Made by a program: the position numbers and the translations under genes. Under the pieces are notes generated by a model that saw nothing but the letters and a program-made list of their open reading frames with translations, searched no databases and had not been told where the DNA came from. This document shows, one piece after another, positions 18,551 through 25,877 of a DNA stretch of 58,972 bases. This DNA comes from Clostridia bacterium (GTDB taxonomy: Bacteria > Bacillota > Clostridia > Oscillospirales > CAG-272). The stretch spans positions 1 to 58,972 of the forward strand of contig JAFZPN010000051.1 in NCBI GenBank assembly GCA_017550315.1, written 5' to 3'. Each line of letters opens with the position of its first letter. Positions within the stretch are counted from its first letter, which is position 1.

Positions 18551-19368
18551 TCCGGGCGGAACATGTCACTTACAGCTACCGCGGAAACGTGCAGACCGTC
18601 CGCGATCTGTCGTTCCACATCCAGAAGGGCGAATTCGTCGCGATCCTCGGCGAGAACGGCGCGGGCAAGACCACCACGGTCAAGCTCATCGACGGGCTTC
18701 TCTGCCCCACCTCCGGGCAGATGCTCGTGAACGGACTCGACACGGCGAAGACCCGCGTCAGCGAACGGGCAAAGCAGGTGGGATTCCTCTTCCAGAATCC
18801 GGACCGCCAGATCTGCCAGAGCACGGTGCGCGAGGAGATCGCGTTCGGACTCCGTGCCGTCTGGGGGAAGAAGGAGACGGATAAGATCGAAGAACGCACG
18901 GACGAGCTGCTCCGGCTCTTCTCCTTCCGGGGAGACGAGGAACCCTTCTCGCTCAGCCGCGGTCAGCGTCAGCAGGTCGCGCTGGCATCGACGCTCGCCG
19001 TCAAGCCCGCCGTCCTCATCCTCGACGAACCTACGACGGGCCTCGATTACCGGGAATGCACGCGGATCATGGAATTCATCCGCTCCCTCAACGAAACGGA
19101 GGGGACGACCGTGGTGATGGTCTGCCACGACATGGAAGTCGTGCTGGACTACGCCCGGCGCGCGCTCGTCATGGCGGGGGGACAGCTCCTCGCGGACGGC
19201 CCGGTGCATGAGATCTTCCGGGATGCCGCGCTCATGGAAAAGGCTTCCCTTCTGCCGCCCCAGATCATACAGATCTCCGGGCAGCTCGGCGGGGAATTCG
19301 CCTCGGCCGACGACGCGGAAACGCTTTCCGACATGATCGCCCGCGCGGCGGAGAGGAGGCAGGCATGA
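18547..19368 (+). CDS. ecfA2: ECF transporter ATPase EcfA2
   Basis: The 273-residue ABC ATPase has Walker A GENGAGKTT (35-43), a slightly divergent signature LSRGQRQQV (about 139), and Walker B VLILDEPTTGLD. The Q-loop reads LFQNPDRQI, as usual in ECF ATPases. The start at 18547 is fixed by the four-base ATGA overlap with ecfA1; the longer open frame upstream lies inside ecfA1. It overlaps ecfT in the same manner, indicating tight translational coupling of the A, A' and T subunits. Confidence 0.93.
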   Translation: MIRAEHVTYSYRGNVQTVRDLSFHIQKGEFVAILGENGAGKTTTVKLIDGLLCPTSGQMLVNGLDTAKTRVSERAKQVGFLFQNPDRQICQSTVREEIAFGLRAVWGKKETDKIEERTDELLRLFSFRGDEEPFSLSRGQRQQVALASTLAVKPAVLILDEPTTGLDYRECTRIMEFIRSLNETEGTTVVMVCHDMEVVLDYARRALVMAGGQLLADGPVHEIFRDAALMEKASLLPPQIIQISGQLGGEFASADDAETLSDMIARAAERRQA

Positions 19369-20114
19369 CCGATCTCTTTCAGTATGTGCCCGGGAACACC
19401 CCCCTGCACCGCATGAACCCGATCACGAAGATCCTCCTGACCCTCTCCGTCTGTATCGCGGCGTTCCTTACGGACAATCTCTTCGTGCTCCTCTTCCTGC
19501 TCGTCTTCGATCTGATGATCGGCGTCGTCGCAGGCGCAGCCCGGAAGGCGTTCTCCATCTTCCGCGGCCTCTTCAAGGTCTCGCTCTTCCTCTTTGTCCT
19601 CCAGGCGCTCTTTGTCCGCCGGGGGAACCGCCTCTTCTGGATCATCACGGACGAGGGGCTTCTCACGGCCGCGTCGGTGGTGCTCCGGCTCCTCGTCGTA
19701 TGCCTGCCGCTCGCGCTGGTGCTGACGGTGACGCAGGTCTCGGACATCGCGAACGCCATGGTGCAGGTCCTGCATGTCCCGTACGCCTACGCCTTCACGC
19801 TCACCACGGCGATCCGCTTCATCCCGCAGTTCATGGAGGAGATGAGCGGGATCATGGAGGCGCAGACGGCCCGCGGCGTGGAATTCGACTCGCAGAACTT
19901 TTTCAAGAAGCTCGGGATGCTCCTCCCGCTCTGCGCGCCGCTCTTGATCTCCTCGGTCCGGCGAACGGGCGCGACCGCCACCGCCGCGGAGGTCCGGGGA
20001 TTTGATCTCCGAACGCGGGAATCCGGCTACAAGCGGTACGGCTTCGGCCTCGTCGATCTCGCGGCCCTCTTGATCTCCGCCGCCCTCATCACGGGCGCGG
20101 TGCTGATCCCGTAA
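19365..20114 (+). CDS. ecfT: ECF transporter transmembrane component EcfT
   Basis: The 249-residue protein has about five membrane segments and the two cytoplasmic coupling-helix motifs of EcfT: A-Q-T-A-R-G-V (IMEAQTARGVEF) and a second A-x-E-V-R-G-F (AAEVRGF) further on. It joins the S component to the ATPase dimer. The start overlaps ecfA2 by four bases (ATGA) and a terminator follows the stop codon within 45 bases, so it ends the operon. Confidence 0.92.
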   Translation: MTDLFQYVPGNTPLHRMNPITKILLTLSVCIAAFLTDNLFVLLFLLVFDLMIGVVAGAARKAFSIFRGLFKVSLFLFVLQALFVRRGNRLFWIITDEGLLTAASVVLRLLVVCLPLALVLTVTQVSDIANAMVQVLHVPYAYAFTLTTAIRFIPQFMEEMSGIMEAQTARGVEFDSQNFFKKLGMLLPLCAPLLISSVRRTGATATAAEVRGFDLRTRESGYKRYGFGLVDLAALLISAALITGAVLIP

Positions 20115-20122
20115 AACCAAAG

Positions 20123-20157
20123 AAACCCGTTCAGACGTTCGGTCCGGACGGGTTTTT
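20123..20157 (+). terminator. Terminator of the ECF operon
   Basis: AAACCCGT.. and ..ACGGGTTTTT form an interrupted stem-loop with a T run directly after ecfT. It also faces the end of the convergent TPR gene. Confidence 0.8.
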
Positions 20158-20171
20158 CCGTGTTTTGCCTG

Positions 20172-20927
20172 TCATGTCCCCTCATCCCGGCGGGCGGCGA
20201 GCGATGCCACGCACGGCCAGACGGACACCCGCGCAAGCGTTTCGCGCCGGTATTCTGCCGCCCGGACCGCCTCTCCCAACCCTCCGGCATACACGGAGAG
20301 CGCATAGAAGAGGATCGCCGCGTTCAAGTCGCTCGTCTCCTCCGACGCTTCACGGTATAAATCCTCCTCCGAACACGCGCCGAGGAAGAAATCCAGCGAA
20401 CGACGGTATGCGCGGTGATGACCGGGCTGCATGTCCGGGCGCAATTCGCCGAGCAGGGACGGCTCCCGGCCCGCGCGGATCGACGCGAGCGTATGCCAAA
20501 AGATCGCCGAGACCGCCTCCTCGTCTCCGCAGGGCAGAACCTCCCGGAAACGCTCCGCCGCCGCGCCGAAACGGCCCGTGAGGTATTCCCACGCGCCGAA
20601 ATAAAACGCGAGCTTCTGCGCCTCCATGCCAAGCGCCGCCGCGCGTTCATAGCAGTCCCGCGCCTCGTCGAAGCGGAACAGGGTGAGCAGCGCGCCGCCG
20701 AGCCGCAGACAGAGCATCGAATCGTCCCTCCGGATGCGTTCGGCCTGCCGGTAAGCCTCGACGGCCTCGCGGTACCGATACTGCCGGACGAGCAGATTCC
20801 CGCGCTTCATACGGCTGTCGTAGTCGTCCGCGAGGCTTAACCACGCCATCTCGGCGGTGTCATCGGGGACCGGCCCCCGCCCTTCGTATTGGCTCTCCGG
20901 GGAGGCATAGCGGATTTCGTTCTCCAT
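20172..20927 (-). CDS. Tetratricopeptide-repeat protein of unknown function
   Basis: The 251-residue protein is largely helical. Residues about 40-125 contain two to three TPR-like units (LLVRQYRYREAVEAYRQAE; FDEARDCYERAAALGM; TGRFGAAAERFREVL), followed by a helical C-terminal region. No signal peptide or catalytic motif is seen, so a cytoplasmic protein-interaction role is likely. It is convergent with the ECF operon and lies downstream of two small membrane-protein genes on the same strand; a 57-base gap separates them. A specific function cannot be assigned. Confidence 0.7.
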   Translation of the reverse strand: MENEIRYASPESQYEGRGPVPDDTAEMAWLSLADDYDSRMKRGNLLVRQYRYREAVEAYRQAERIRRDDSMLCLRLGGALLTLFRFDEARDCYERAAALGMEAQKLAFYFGAWEYLTGRFGAAAERFREVLPCGDEEAVSAIFWHTLASIRAGREPSLLGELRPDMQPGHHRAYRRSLDFFLGACSEEDLYREASEETSDLNAAILFYALSVYAGGLGEAVRAAEYRRETLARVSVWPCVASLAARRDEGT

Positions 20928-20984
20928 TTCAGAATCCTTTCATGAAAAGGGCGATCCCGCCGCAGGGCAGAACCGCCTTTTTTC

Positions 20985-21296
20985 TCATTTCTTTTTGAGC
21001 ATCGCTTTGATCTTGCCCTGCGGATCCGAGATGAGCAGGACGATGATCCAGATCACCAGCCCCAGCGCGACGACGGAGAGGCCGAGATAGAAGTCGTTCA
21101 CGAGATCCTCGAAGGCGGGCGTGAAGTACTCCGCGCCGAGCTCGATGTATTCCGTGATCGCGTCCACGAGCCACATCAGGGACGCGCCCCAGAAGAGCCA
21201 GCAGAGGACGCCGAGCTTCATATTCTGCTCCGGCTTGCTCTTGTACCAGAGCGCCGTGACGATGACGGCGGCGAAAACCGATGTCAGAAGCGTCAT
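20985..21296 (-). CDS. Small membrane protein, second of a pair
   Basis: The 103-residue product has three hydrophobic segments (about 1-17, 28-48 and 70-92) and a lysine-rich C-terminus. It overlaps the stop of the preceding small membrane gene by four bases (ATGA), so the two are translationally coupled and may form one complex. I recognise no named family or function. Both genes share a promoter and a long structured leader upstream. Confidence 0.7.
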   Translation of the reverse strand: MTLLTSVFAAVIVTALWYKSKPEQNMKLGVLCWLFWGASLMWLVDAITEYIELGAEYFTPAFEDLVNDFYLGLSVVALGLVIWIIVLLISDPQGKIKAMLKKK

Positions 21297-21676
21297 GATT
21301 CCGCCTCCGCCGCTTCCTCTTCCTTCGCCGGTCTCTTCGCGATCGCCTTCGCGGCGAGCACCATGCCGACCCAGACGCCCGTCACGAGCACCGCCATGCC
21401 AACGCCGACGGTCCCCATCTCCCGGAGCATCTCCGCACTTTCCCCTTCCGCCGCGGCGGTGAGGAACGGGAAGAACGGCGTGACCTCGCCGTGCCAGACA
21501 TGCTCAAACGCGAGCAGCGCGGACCCGCCCCAGAGCAGGTTGTTGAGCCAGTTCAGCTTGGAGCCGAATGTGATCTGCGCCTCCGCTTCGGACGCGGGGG
21601 TGCTGTTCTTATTCATCGCCTTGGATGCGATGGTGGTGACGATTGCCTCTGCTGCGGGAACCAGAAAACATGCCAT
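21293..21676 (-). CDS. Small membrane protein, first of a pair
   Basis: The 127-residue product starts MACFLVPAAEAIVTT and has an N-terminal hydrophobic segment, a conserved-looking middle (KLNWLNNLLWGGSALLAFEHVWHGE), a second long hydrophobic segment and an acidic alanine-rich tail. The start at 21676 is chosen for the AAGGAGG site 7 bases upstream; the longer open frame reads into the leader. Proteins with this N-terminus occur in other gut Clostridia, but I know no function for them. The two histidines in the HVWHGE region could bind a metal or heme; that is speculation. Confidence 0.72.
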   Translation of the reverse strand: MACFLVPAAEAIVTTIASKAMNKNSTPASEAEAQITFGSKLNWLNNLLWGGSALLAFEHVWHGEVTPFFPFLTAAAEGESAEMLREMGTVGVGMAVLVTGVWVGMVLAAKAIAKRPAKEEEAAEAES

Positions 21677-21818
21677 GGGAATCCTCCTTTTTCCGCCGGA
21701 ACATAACAAGGCATACGCCCCCTTCTGAGGTGCGCATGCCTTCGTGAACATGATTCCGGACGGTTGTGATGCAATTTATTTCCGGGATTTCTGACCCGGC
21801 TGACGGCTTCGTGCCGAC
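21677..21818 (-). promoter_or_regulatory. Structured 5' leader of the small membrane-protein pair (unidentified)
   Basis: About 140 bases of untranslated leader lie between the promoter and the AAGGAGG site. On the minus strand, CCGTCGGCACGAAGCCGTC and CCGGGTCAGAAATCCCGG can fold into two hairpins, and a near-perfect stem AAGGCATGCGC.. / ..GCGTATGCCTT follows shortly before the ribosome site. I could not match it to a known riboswitch class; the last hairpin lacks a good T run, so it could act on translation. Confidence 0.5.
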
Positions 21819-21824
21819 GGATTT

Positions 21825-21853
21825 ATTATATCACATCCGCTAAGATCTGTCAA
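21825..21853 (-). promoter_or_regulatory. Consensus promoter for the small membrane-protein pair
   Basis: On the minus strand TTGACA (21853-21848) and TATAAT (21830-21825) are separated by 17 bases. Confidence 0.85.
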
Positions 21854-21888
21854 GATTATTTTTCGGGCGGGAATCAGGCCGTCCTCCT

Positions 21889-22758
21889 TCACCCCCGGTA
21901 ATCGCGGACAAAGCGCATGACGACGTCGGAATTTCCGCCGTATGCCTGGCAGGCGACCACGCGATCCTGCTCCGGCGCGACGATCAGCTTCTGCCCGTAC
22001 ATGCCGCCCTTGAAATACACCCGGTGTTCCGGATCCCAGTCAAGCGCGAACTCCCGCTCCACGGCGAGCCTCGTCCATGCCTCCGAGAGGATACGGCGGC
22101 CGCGGTAAAGTCCTCCGTCGCGGTAGATCATCCCGAGCTTGACCATATCCGCCGATCCGACGTACAGCCCCGAGCCGCCGACCGGATGCCCGTGCGGACA
22201 GGTGGACCACGCCATCTCGCGGTATCCGAGCGGATAGAAAAGCTCCGGCCAGAGATAGCGGTCGAGGGGCATCCCCGTCCGTGCGGCAGCCGCGCGCGCC
22301 AGAAGATAGAACGCGCCGTCCGAATACTTCGCCTGCGTCCCCGGCGTGTAGTCGAGGGGATAGGTCAGCGTGTACGCGAGATAATCCTCGCCGAACTCCT
22401 CCACGTTGCAGCAGTCGATGTCGAGGAATCCCCCCGGGAGGCCCAGACGGTGCGTGAGCGCCATCTCGACCGTCACAAGGTCCCAGCGCGGATCCATCTT
22501 CTTTTTCGTTTCCGGTGAGATCTCGTCCCGCAGGATGTCCACGAGCCGCTCGTCGAGAGAGATCAGCCCGCGGTCCCAGAGCAGACCGATCCCCGTCATC
22601 ACATAGGTCTTCGCGACCGAATAGGTGTCCTGGCACGCGTTCGCCTCCTGCATATTCCAGGTCTCGATCTCCCCGTCCCCCTGTACCTCCGAGAGGCGGA
22701 TGATCGAAAACGGCTGCTGTTCCATGAACGCCGCAAAATCTTGCAGAAATGGATTCAT
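21889..22758 (-). CDS. Beta-lactamase-family serine hydrolase
   Basis: The 289-residue protein belongs to the class C beta-lactamase/penicillin-binding-protein-like hydrolases. The SxxK active-site motif is SVAK (Ser47, Lys50), and Y-S-D in AKYSDGAFYLLARA provides the Tyr of the YxN-type motif; HPVGGSGLYVG near residue 187 is a typical third block. No signal peptide is seen, so it is probably a cytoplasmic esterase or amidase rather than a resistance enzyme. The start at 22758 follows AAAGGAGG; the longer open frame runs through the promoter. It stands alone on its transcript. Confidence 0.85.
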   Translation of the reverse strand: MNPFLQDFAAFMEQQPFSIIRLSEVQGDGEIETWNMQEANACQDTYSVAKTYVMTGIGLLWDRGLISLDERLVDILRDEISPETKKKMDPRWDLVTVEMALTHRLGLPGGFLDIDCCNVEEFGEDYLAYTLTYPLDYTPGTQAKYSDGAFYLLARAAAARTGMPLDRYLWPELFYPLGYREMAWSTCPHGHPVGGSGLYVGSADMVKLGMIYRDGGLYRGRRILSEAWTRLAVEREFALDWDPEHRVYFKGGMYGQKLIVAPEQDRVVACQAYGGNSDVVMRFVRDYRG

Positions 22759-22789
22759 ATTGTCCTCCTTTAACGCGGGATTTGTCCCT

Positions 22790-22818
22790 ATTGTACACCA
22801 TCCGGCGGGAAAATGCAA
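22790..22818 (-). promoter_or_regulatory. Promoter for the serine hydrolase
   Basis: On the minus strand TTGCAT (22818-22813), a 17-base spacer and TACAAT (22795-22790) lie 32-60 bases before the start codon. Confidence 0.65.
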
Positions 22819-22888
22819 CCCCCCGAGCGGCGGGATCGGCGGCGGGCGGCGGTTATGGTAAACTTTCTGTGAAATCTCCCCGTGCCCC

Positions 22889-22917
22889 TTGCGCATATTT
22901 TTGCAGCATGATAAAAT
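22889..22917 (+). promoter_or_regulatory. Promoter for the third solute-binding lipoprotein
   Basis: TTGCGC (22889-22894), a 17-base spacer and TAAAAT (22912-22917) lie 46 bases before the start at 22964. Confidence 0.6.
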
Positions 22918-22963
22918 AATGGCAGAAAAAAACGCAAACCCATCACGCAAAGGAGCAGAAGCC

Positions 22964-24424
22964 ATGAAGCAGCATCGCACGACCATTGCGCGGATCCTCG
23001 CGCTCGTTCTCCTGTTCGGGACCTTTGCCGGCTGTTCAACGACAACCACGGACGAGGGCACTACCCCCGTGCAGGTGACCCCGACCGCCGACGCGGAAAC
23101 CGAACCCGCGCCCGAGGAAGACGTCTACGTCTCCGACGATCTCCCGAGCCCGGACTACGACGGCTATGACTACCGCATCCTCTCCTGCAACTTCTACAAC
23201 AAGGAGCTCGCGACGTATCTCACCTATGACGAGATCACGGGCGACCCGGTGAATGACGTGCTCTACGCCTCCCGCGACAACATCCAGAGCCGCTTCAACA
23301 TCGGCATCCGCTGGATCGAGACGGGCGACACCACCGCGGGCCGCGACGCCGTGAAGAAGGCCGTCACCGCCGGAGACGACGCGTTCGACATTCTCATCGG
23401 GCACGACACCAACACCTTCGGCCTCGGCAAGGACGGCTACCTCTACAACCTCATGGCGGTCGACCAGTTCAATTTCGAGAAGCCGTGGTGGCCGAAGAAC
23501 ACGGTCGAATCCCTCCGCATCGGCGACAAGATGTACGCCGCGTCGAGCTATCTCTCCTACTGCGGCCTGCACTGGACCCGCGTCATCACGTTCAACAAGG
23601 ACTACGCGGAAGATCTCGGCTACACCGATCTCTACGACGAGGTCCGGGAGGGACGCTGGACGCTCGACCGGCTCCACGAGCTCTGCGAAGGCGTGTCCGT
23701 GGACCTCGACGGAAACGGCAAATACAACGTGAAGGACAAGATCGCCTTCACCTCGGGCGGCCAGACCTGGTACTGCATGCAGGAGGCCGCGGGCATCCCG
23801 GTCTACCGGCACGACGCGGACGGCATCCCGTACCTCGACATCGATATCGAGCGCGTCTCGAAATACGTGGACATCATGCGCCTGCTCATCACGGGCGACG
23901 ACTACGTGGCGAGCGGCGACTTTGGCATCGACCAGTTCAAGAACGGGCTCGCGCTCTTCGCCTACACGCAGGTCGGCGACGCGTATGACACCTACCGCAT
24001 CAGCGAGATCCGCTACGGGTTCCTCCCGACGCCGAAGCTCGACGAAGAACAGGCGGACTACATCAACTGCTGCACCGACGTGCCGTGGGGCATCCCGAAG
24101 AACGTGTCCCCCGAGCGTCTCGACCTCATCGGGACCGTCACGGAGGCGATGAGCTGCTACAACTACAACAGCGTCCTCCCGGCGTACTATGAAACCGCGA
24201 TCAAGGCCCGCACCGCCGACGCGCCGGACGACACGGAAATGCTCACGATCATTGCGAACACCCGTACCATCAGCTTCTCCTACACCTACCAGCTGACCTA
24301 CAACAACATCGTGAACGGATGCGTGGAGAACAACTCCGAGGTCGCGTCCTACTTCAAGAAGAACGAGAAAGTCGCGACGAAGACCCTCGACCGCCTGGTC
24401 GACGCGTACAGCAAAATGGACTGA
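22964..24424 (+). CDS. Extracellular solute-binding lipoprotein (orphan)
   Basis: This 486-residue protein is the third binding lipoprotein of the set. It has signal peptide MKQHRTTIARILALVLL.., lipobox FAGC, a Thr/Glu/Pro-rich linker and then the sugar-binding fold with the shared blocks FEKPWW and VREGRWTLD. An EF-hand-like loop DLDGNGKYNVKD is present as in the first paralog. The start follows AAAGGAGC; the upstream ATG lies in the promoter region. It stands alone, with its own promoter and terminator and no permease or ATPase nearby. Confidence 0.8.
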   Translation: MKQHRTTIARILALVLLFGTFAGCSTTTTDEGTTPVQVTPTADAETEPAPEEDVYVSDDLPSPDYDGYDYRILSCNFYNKELATYLTYDEITGDPVNDVLYASRDNIQSRFNIGIRWIETGDTTAGRDAVKKAVTAGDDAFDILIGHDTNTFGLGKDGYLYNLMAVDQFNFEKPWWPKNTVESLRIGDKMYAASSYLSYCGLHWTRVITFNKDYAEDLGYTDLYDEVREGRWTLDRLHELCEGVSVDLDGNGKYNVKDKIAFTSGGQTWYCMQEAAGIPVYRHDADGIPYLDIDIERVSKYVDIMRLLITGDDYVASGDFGIDQFKNGLALFAYTQVGDAYDTYRISEIRYGFLPTPKLDEEQADYINCCTDVPWGIPKNVSPERLDLIGTVTEAMSCYNYNSVLPAYYETAIKARTADAPDDTEMLTIIANTRTISFSYTYQLTYNNIVNGCVENNSEVASYFKKNEKVATKTLDRLVDAYSKMD

Positions 24425-24443
24425 ATACCTCACCGAAAAGAGA

Positions 24444-24482
24444 GAAGCGCTTCCTGCCGCGGGAGCGCTTCTTTTCGTTTTC
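24444..24482 (+). terminator. Terminator of the third lipoprotein gene
   Basis: GAAGCGCT and AGCGCTTC form a stem with additional CC/GG pairs, followed by a T-rich tail (TTTTCGTTTTCTTTT) running to the end of the convergent gene. Confidence 0.85.
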
Positions 24483-24484
24483 TT

Positions 24485-25858
24485 TTACTCCATCATCTCC
24501 GGCGCACTGAAGCAGGCGTAGCGGTCATCGAACTGAGCGGCGACGGCGGCGCAGTACGCGGAATCGATTTCATAAGCAAAACTGGAGATCGGCTGGTGAC
24601 ACGCGAGGAGGAAGACCTCCTCGTCCGGAATGTCGTAGGAGGCGAGGATCTGTTTCATCTCCTCCACGCTGACGCTGTGGAGAGAAAGGTCCATGATCTC
24701 TTCCCACGTCTTGTTCCGGTTCGTCCCCGCCAGCACGCCGCAGCGGTACGAGCCTTCCGCCATGCTCCAGACATACACCTCGAGCCCCTTGAAGGTGCTG
24801 AGATCGAAGTACTGGGGAAACTGTTCCCGCAACCCGGATTGATCTTTCACATCCGTATAGAAACTGTAGGAAGCTGTGCCATTATATTTCTCAAAACTGT
24901 CCCACTTAGCAATAACCTCGTAAATACAACTCCCGCCTTTCAACTCAATCATAAATCCTCTACTATAACTACCGTCTAATGCTTCCGTTTCGAAAACTTC
25001 TACAGGAATATTTTCACTCTTAGCATCAAATTGTCCCCAACATTCTTCACTCCAACAGCGAACCGAAACCTCATCGGGGGCAGTGGTCCAAAGCAGTGTT
25101 GCTCTTGAAGAAACAAGGTTCTCAAAGTACGGCATATATTTTTTTGCTGTTAATGGGTGCATGCTGTCCGCATTTATGCCCATCTCCGTACCGTCTTCAT
25201 TCTGATACGTCCAGGAGTATGTCCCTTTCAGTGCTTCTACGTTTTTATTTTCACCGCATATCACAGTCAGTGCAGAAGGCTCTTTCAAAACAATAGTTTC
25301 TTGAAAAAACCCGATGTTTTCGGTGGTTTTATACCCTTTTGTACCGGAAATGGTAACGGTTTTTGTTTCATCATCATAGCCGACATAGAAATCCAGTGCT
25401 TGCCCAAGATCCCGGAGCTTGAAATAGTTTGCTCCATCAATCTTGAAGACCTTCAGGTCTGAGGAATTGCCGTTGATACTGATGGTATTATTGGATACGA
25501 TTGCGCTGCAGCTTGCCGCGGCTGTGCCAGACAGCTCGCCCCCGATCGCAGTATAAGGCTTGCCGGAGGTGATCGAAACAGCTTTTGCGTTATCGTCGTA
25601 GTTCACCGCAAATTGCTTATCACTTCCGTTGAGCAGCATGGCAATATCTCGGAGCTTGAAATAATTGGCCCCTTCAATCTTGTAAACGGCGGGGTGAACC
25701 AAATGTGCATCGGGTGCATCGGTGCTGTTGCTTACGACGATTGCGTTATTGGTTGCAATTGCAGAATAGGTTTCTCCCAACTTCACGGCTGCTGCCGTCG
25801 AAGAGAGGAGCGTAAAGCATAATGCCAGCATCAGCAAAGAAGAATTCAGTTTTTTCAT
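24485..25858 (-). CDS. Secreted protein with two copper-amine-oxidase-N-type stalk domains
   Basis: The 457-residue protein has a signal peptide ending near TAAA, followed by two copies (about residues 20-100 and 100-185) of the 'stalk' domain found at the N-terminus of copper amine oxidases and in many Firmicutes surface proteins; each carries ANYFKLRD. The C-terminal 270 residues are not recognised. The start at 25858 is chosen for GGAGGG upstream. The gene is more AT-rich than its neighbours, especially 24,850-25,860, suggesting recent acquisition. It lies 19 bases after the serpin gene and is probably co-transcribed, so a role in presenting or assisting surface protease control is possible. 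Confidence 0.75.
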   Translation of the reverse strand: MKKLNSSLLMLALCFTLLSSTAAAVKLGETYSAIATNNAIVVSNSTDAPDAHLVHPAVYKIEGANYFKLRDIAMLLNGSDKQFAVNYDDNAKAVSITSGKPYTAIGGELSGTAAASCSAIVSNNTISINGNSSDLKVFKIDGANYFKLRDLGQALDFYVGYDDETKTVTISGTKGYKTTENIGFFQETIVLKEPSALTVICGENKNVEALKGTYSWTYQNEDGTEMGINADSMHPLTAKKYMPYFENLVSSRATLLWTTAPDEVSVRCWSEECWGQFDAKSENIPVEVFETEALDGSYSRGFMIELKGGSCIYEVIAKWDSFEKYNGTASYSFYTDVKDQSGLREQFPQYFDLSTFKGLEVYVWSMAEGSYRCGVLAGTNRNKTWEEIMDLSLHSVSVEEMKQILASYDIPDEEVFLLACHQPISSFAYEIDSAYCAAVAAQFDDRYACFSAPEMME

Positions 25859-25877
25859 GTAGTAGATTTCCCTCCGA

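Noticed and set aside
21889-22758. Antibiotic-resistance beta-lactamase
   Set aside because: The protein lacks a signal peptide and is closer to the broad class of cytoplasmic serine hydrolases; SxxK alone does not indicate resistance.
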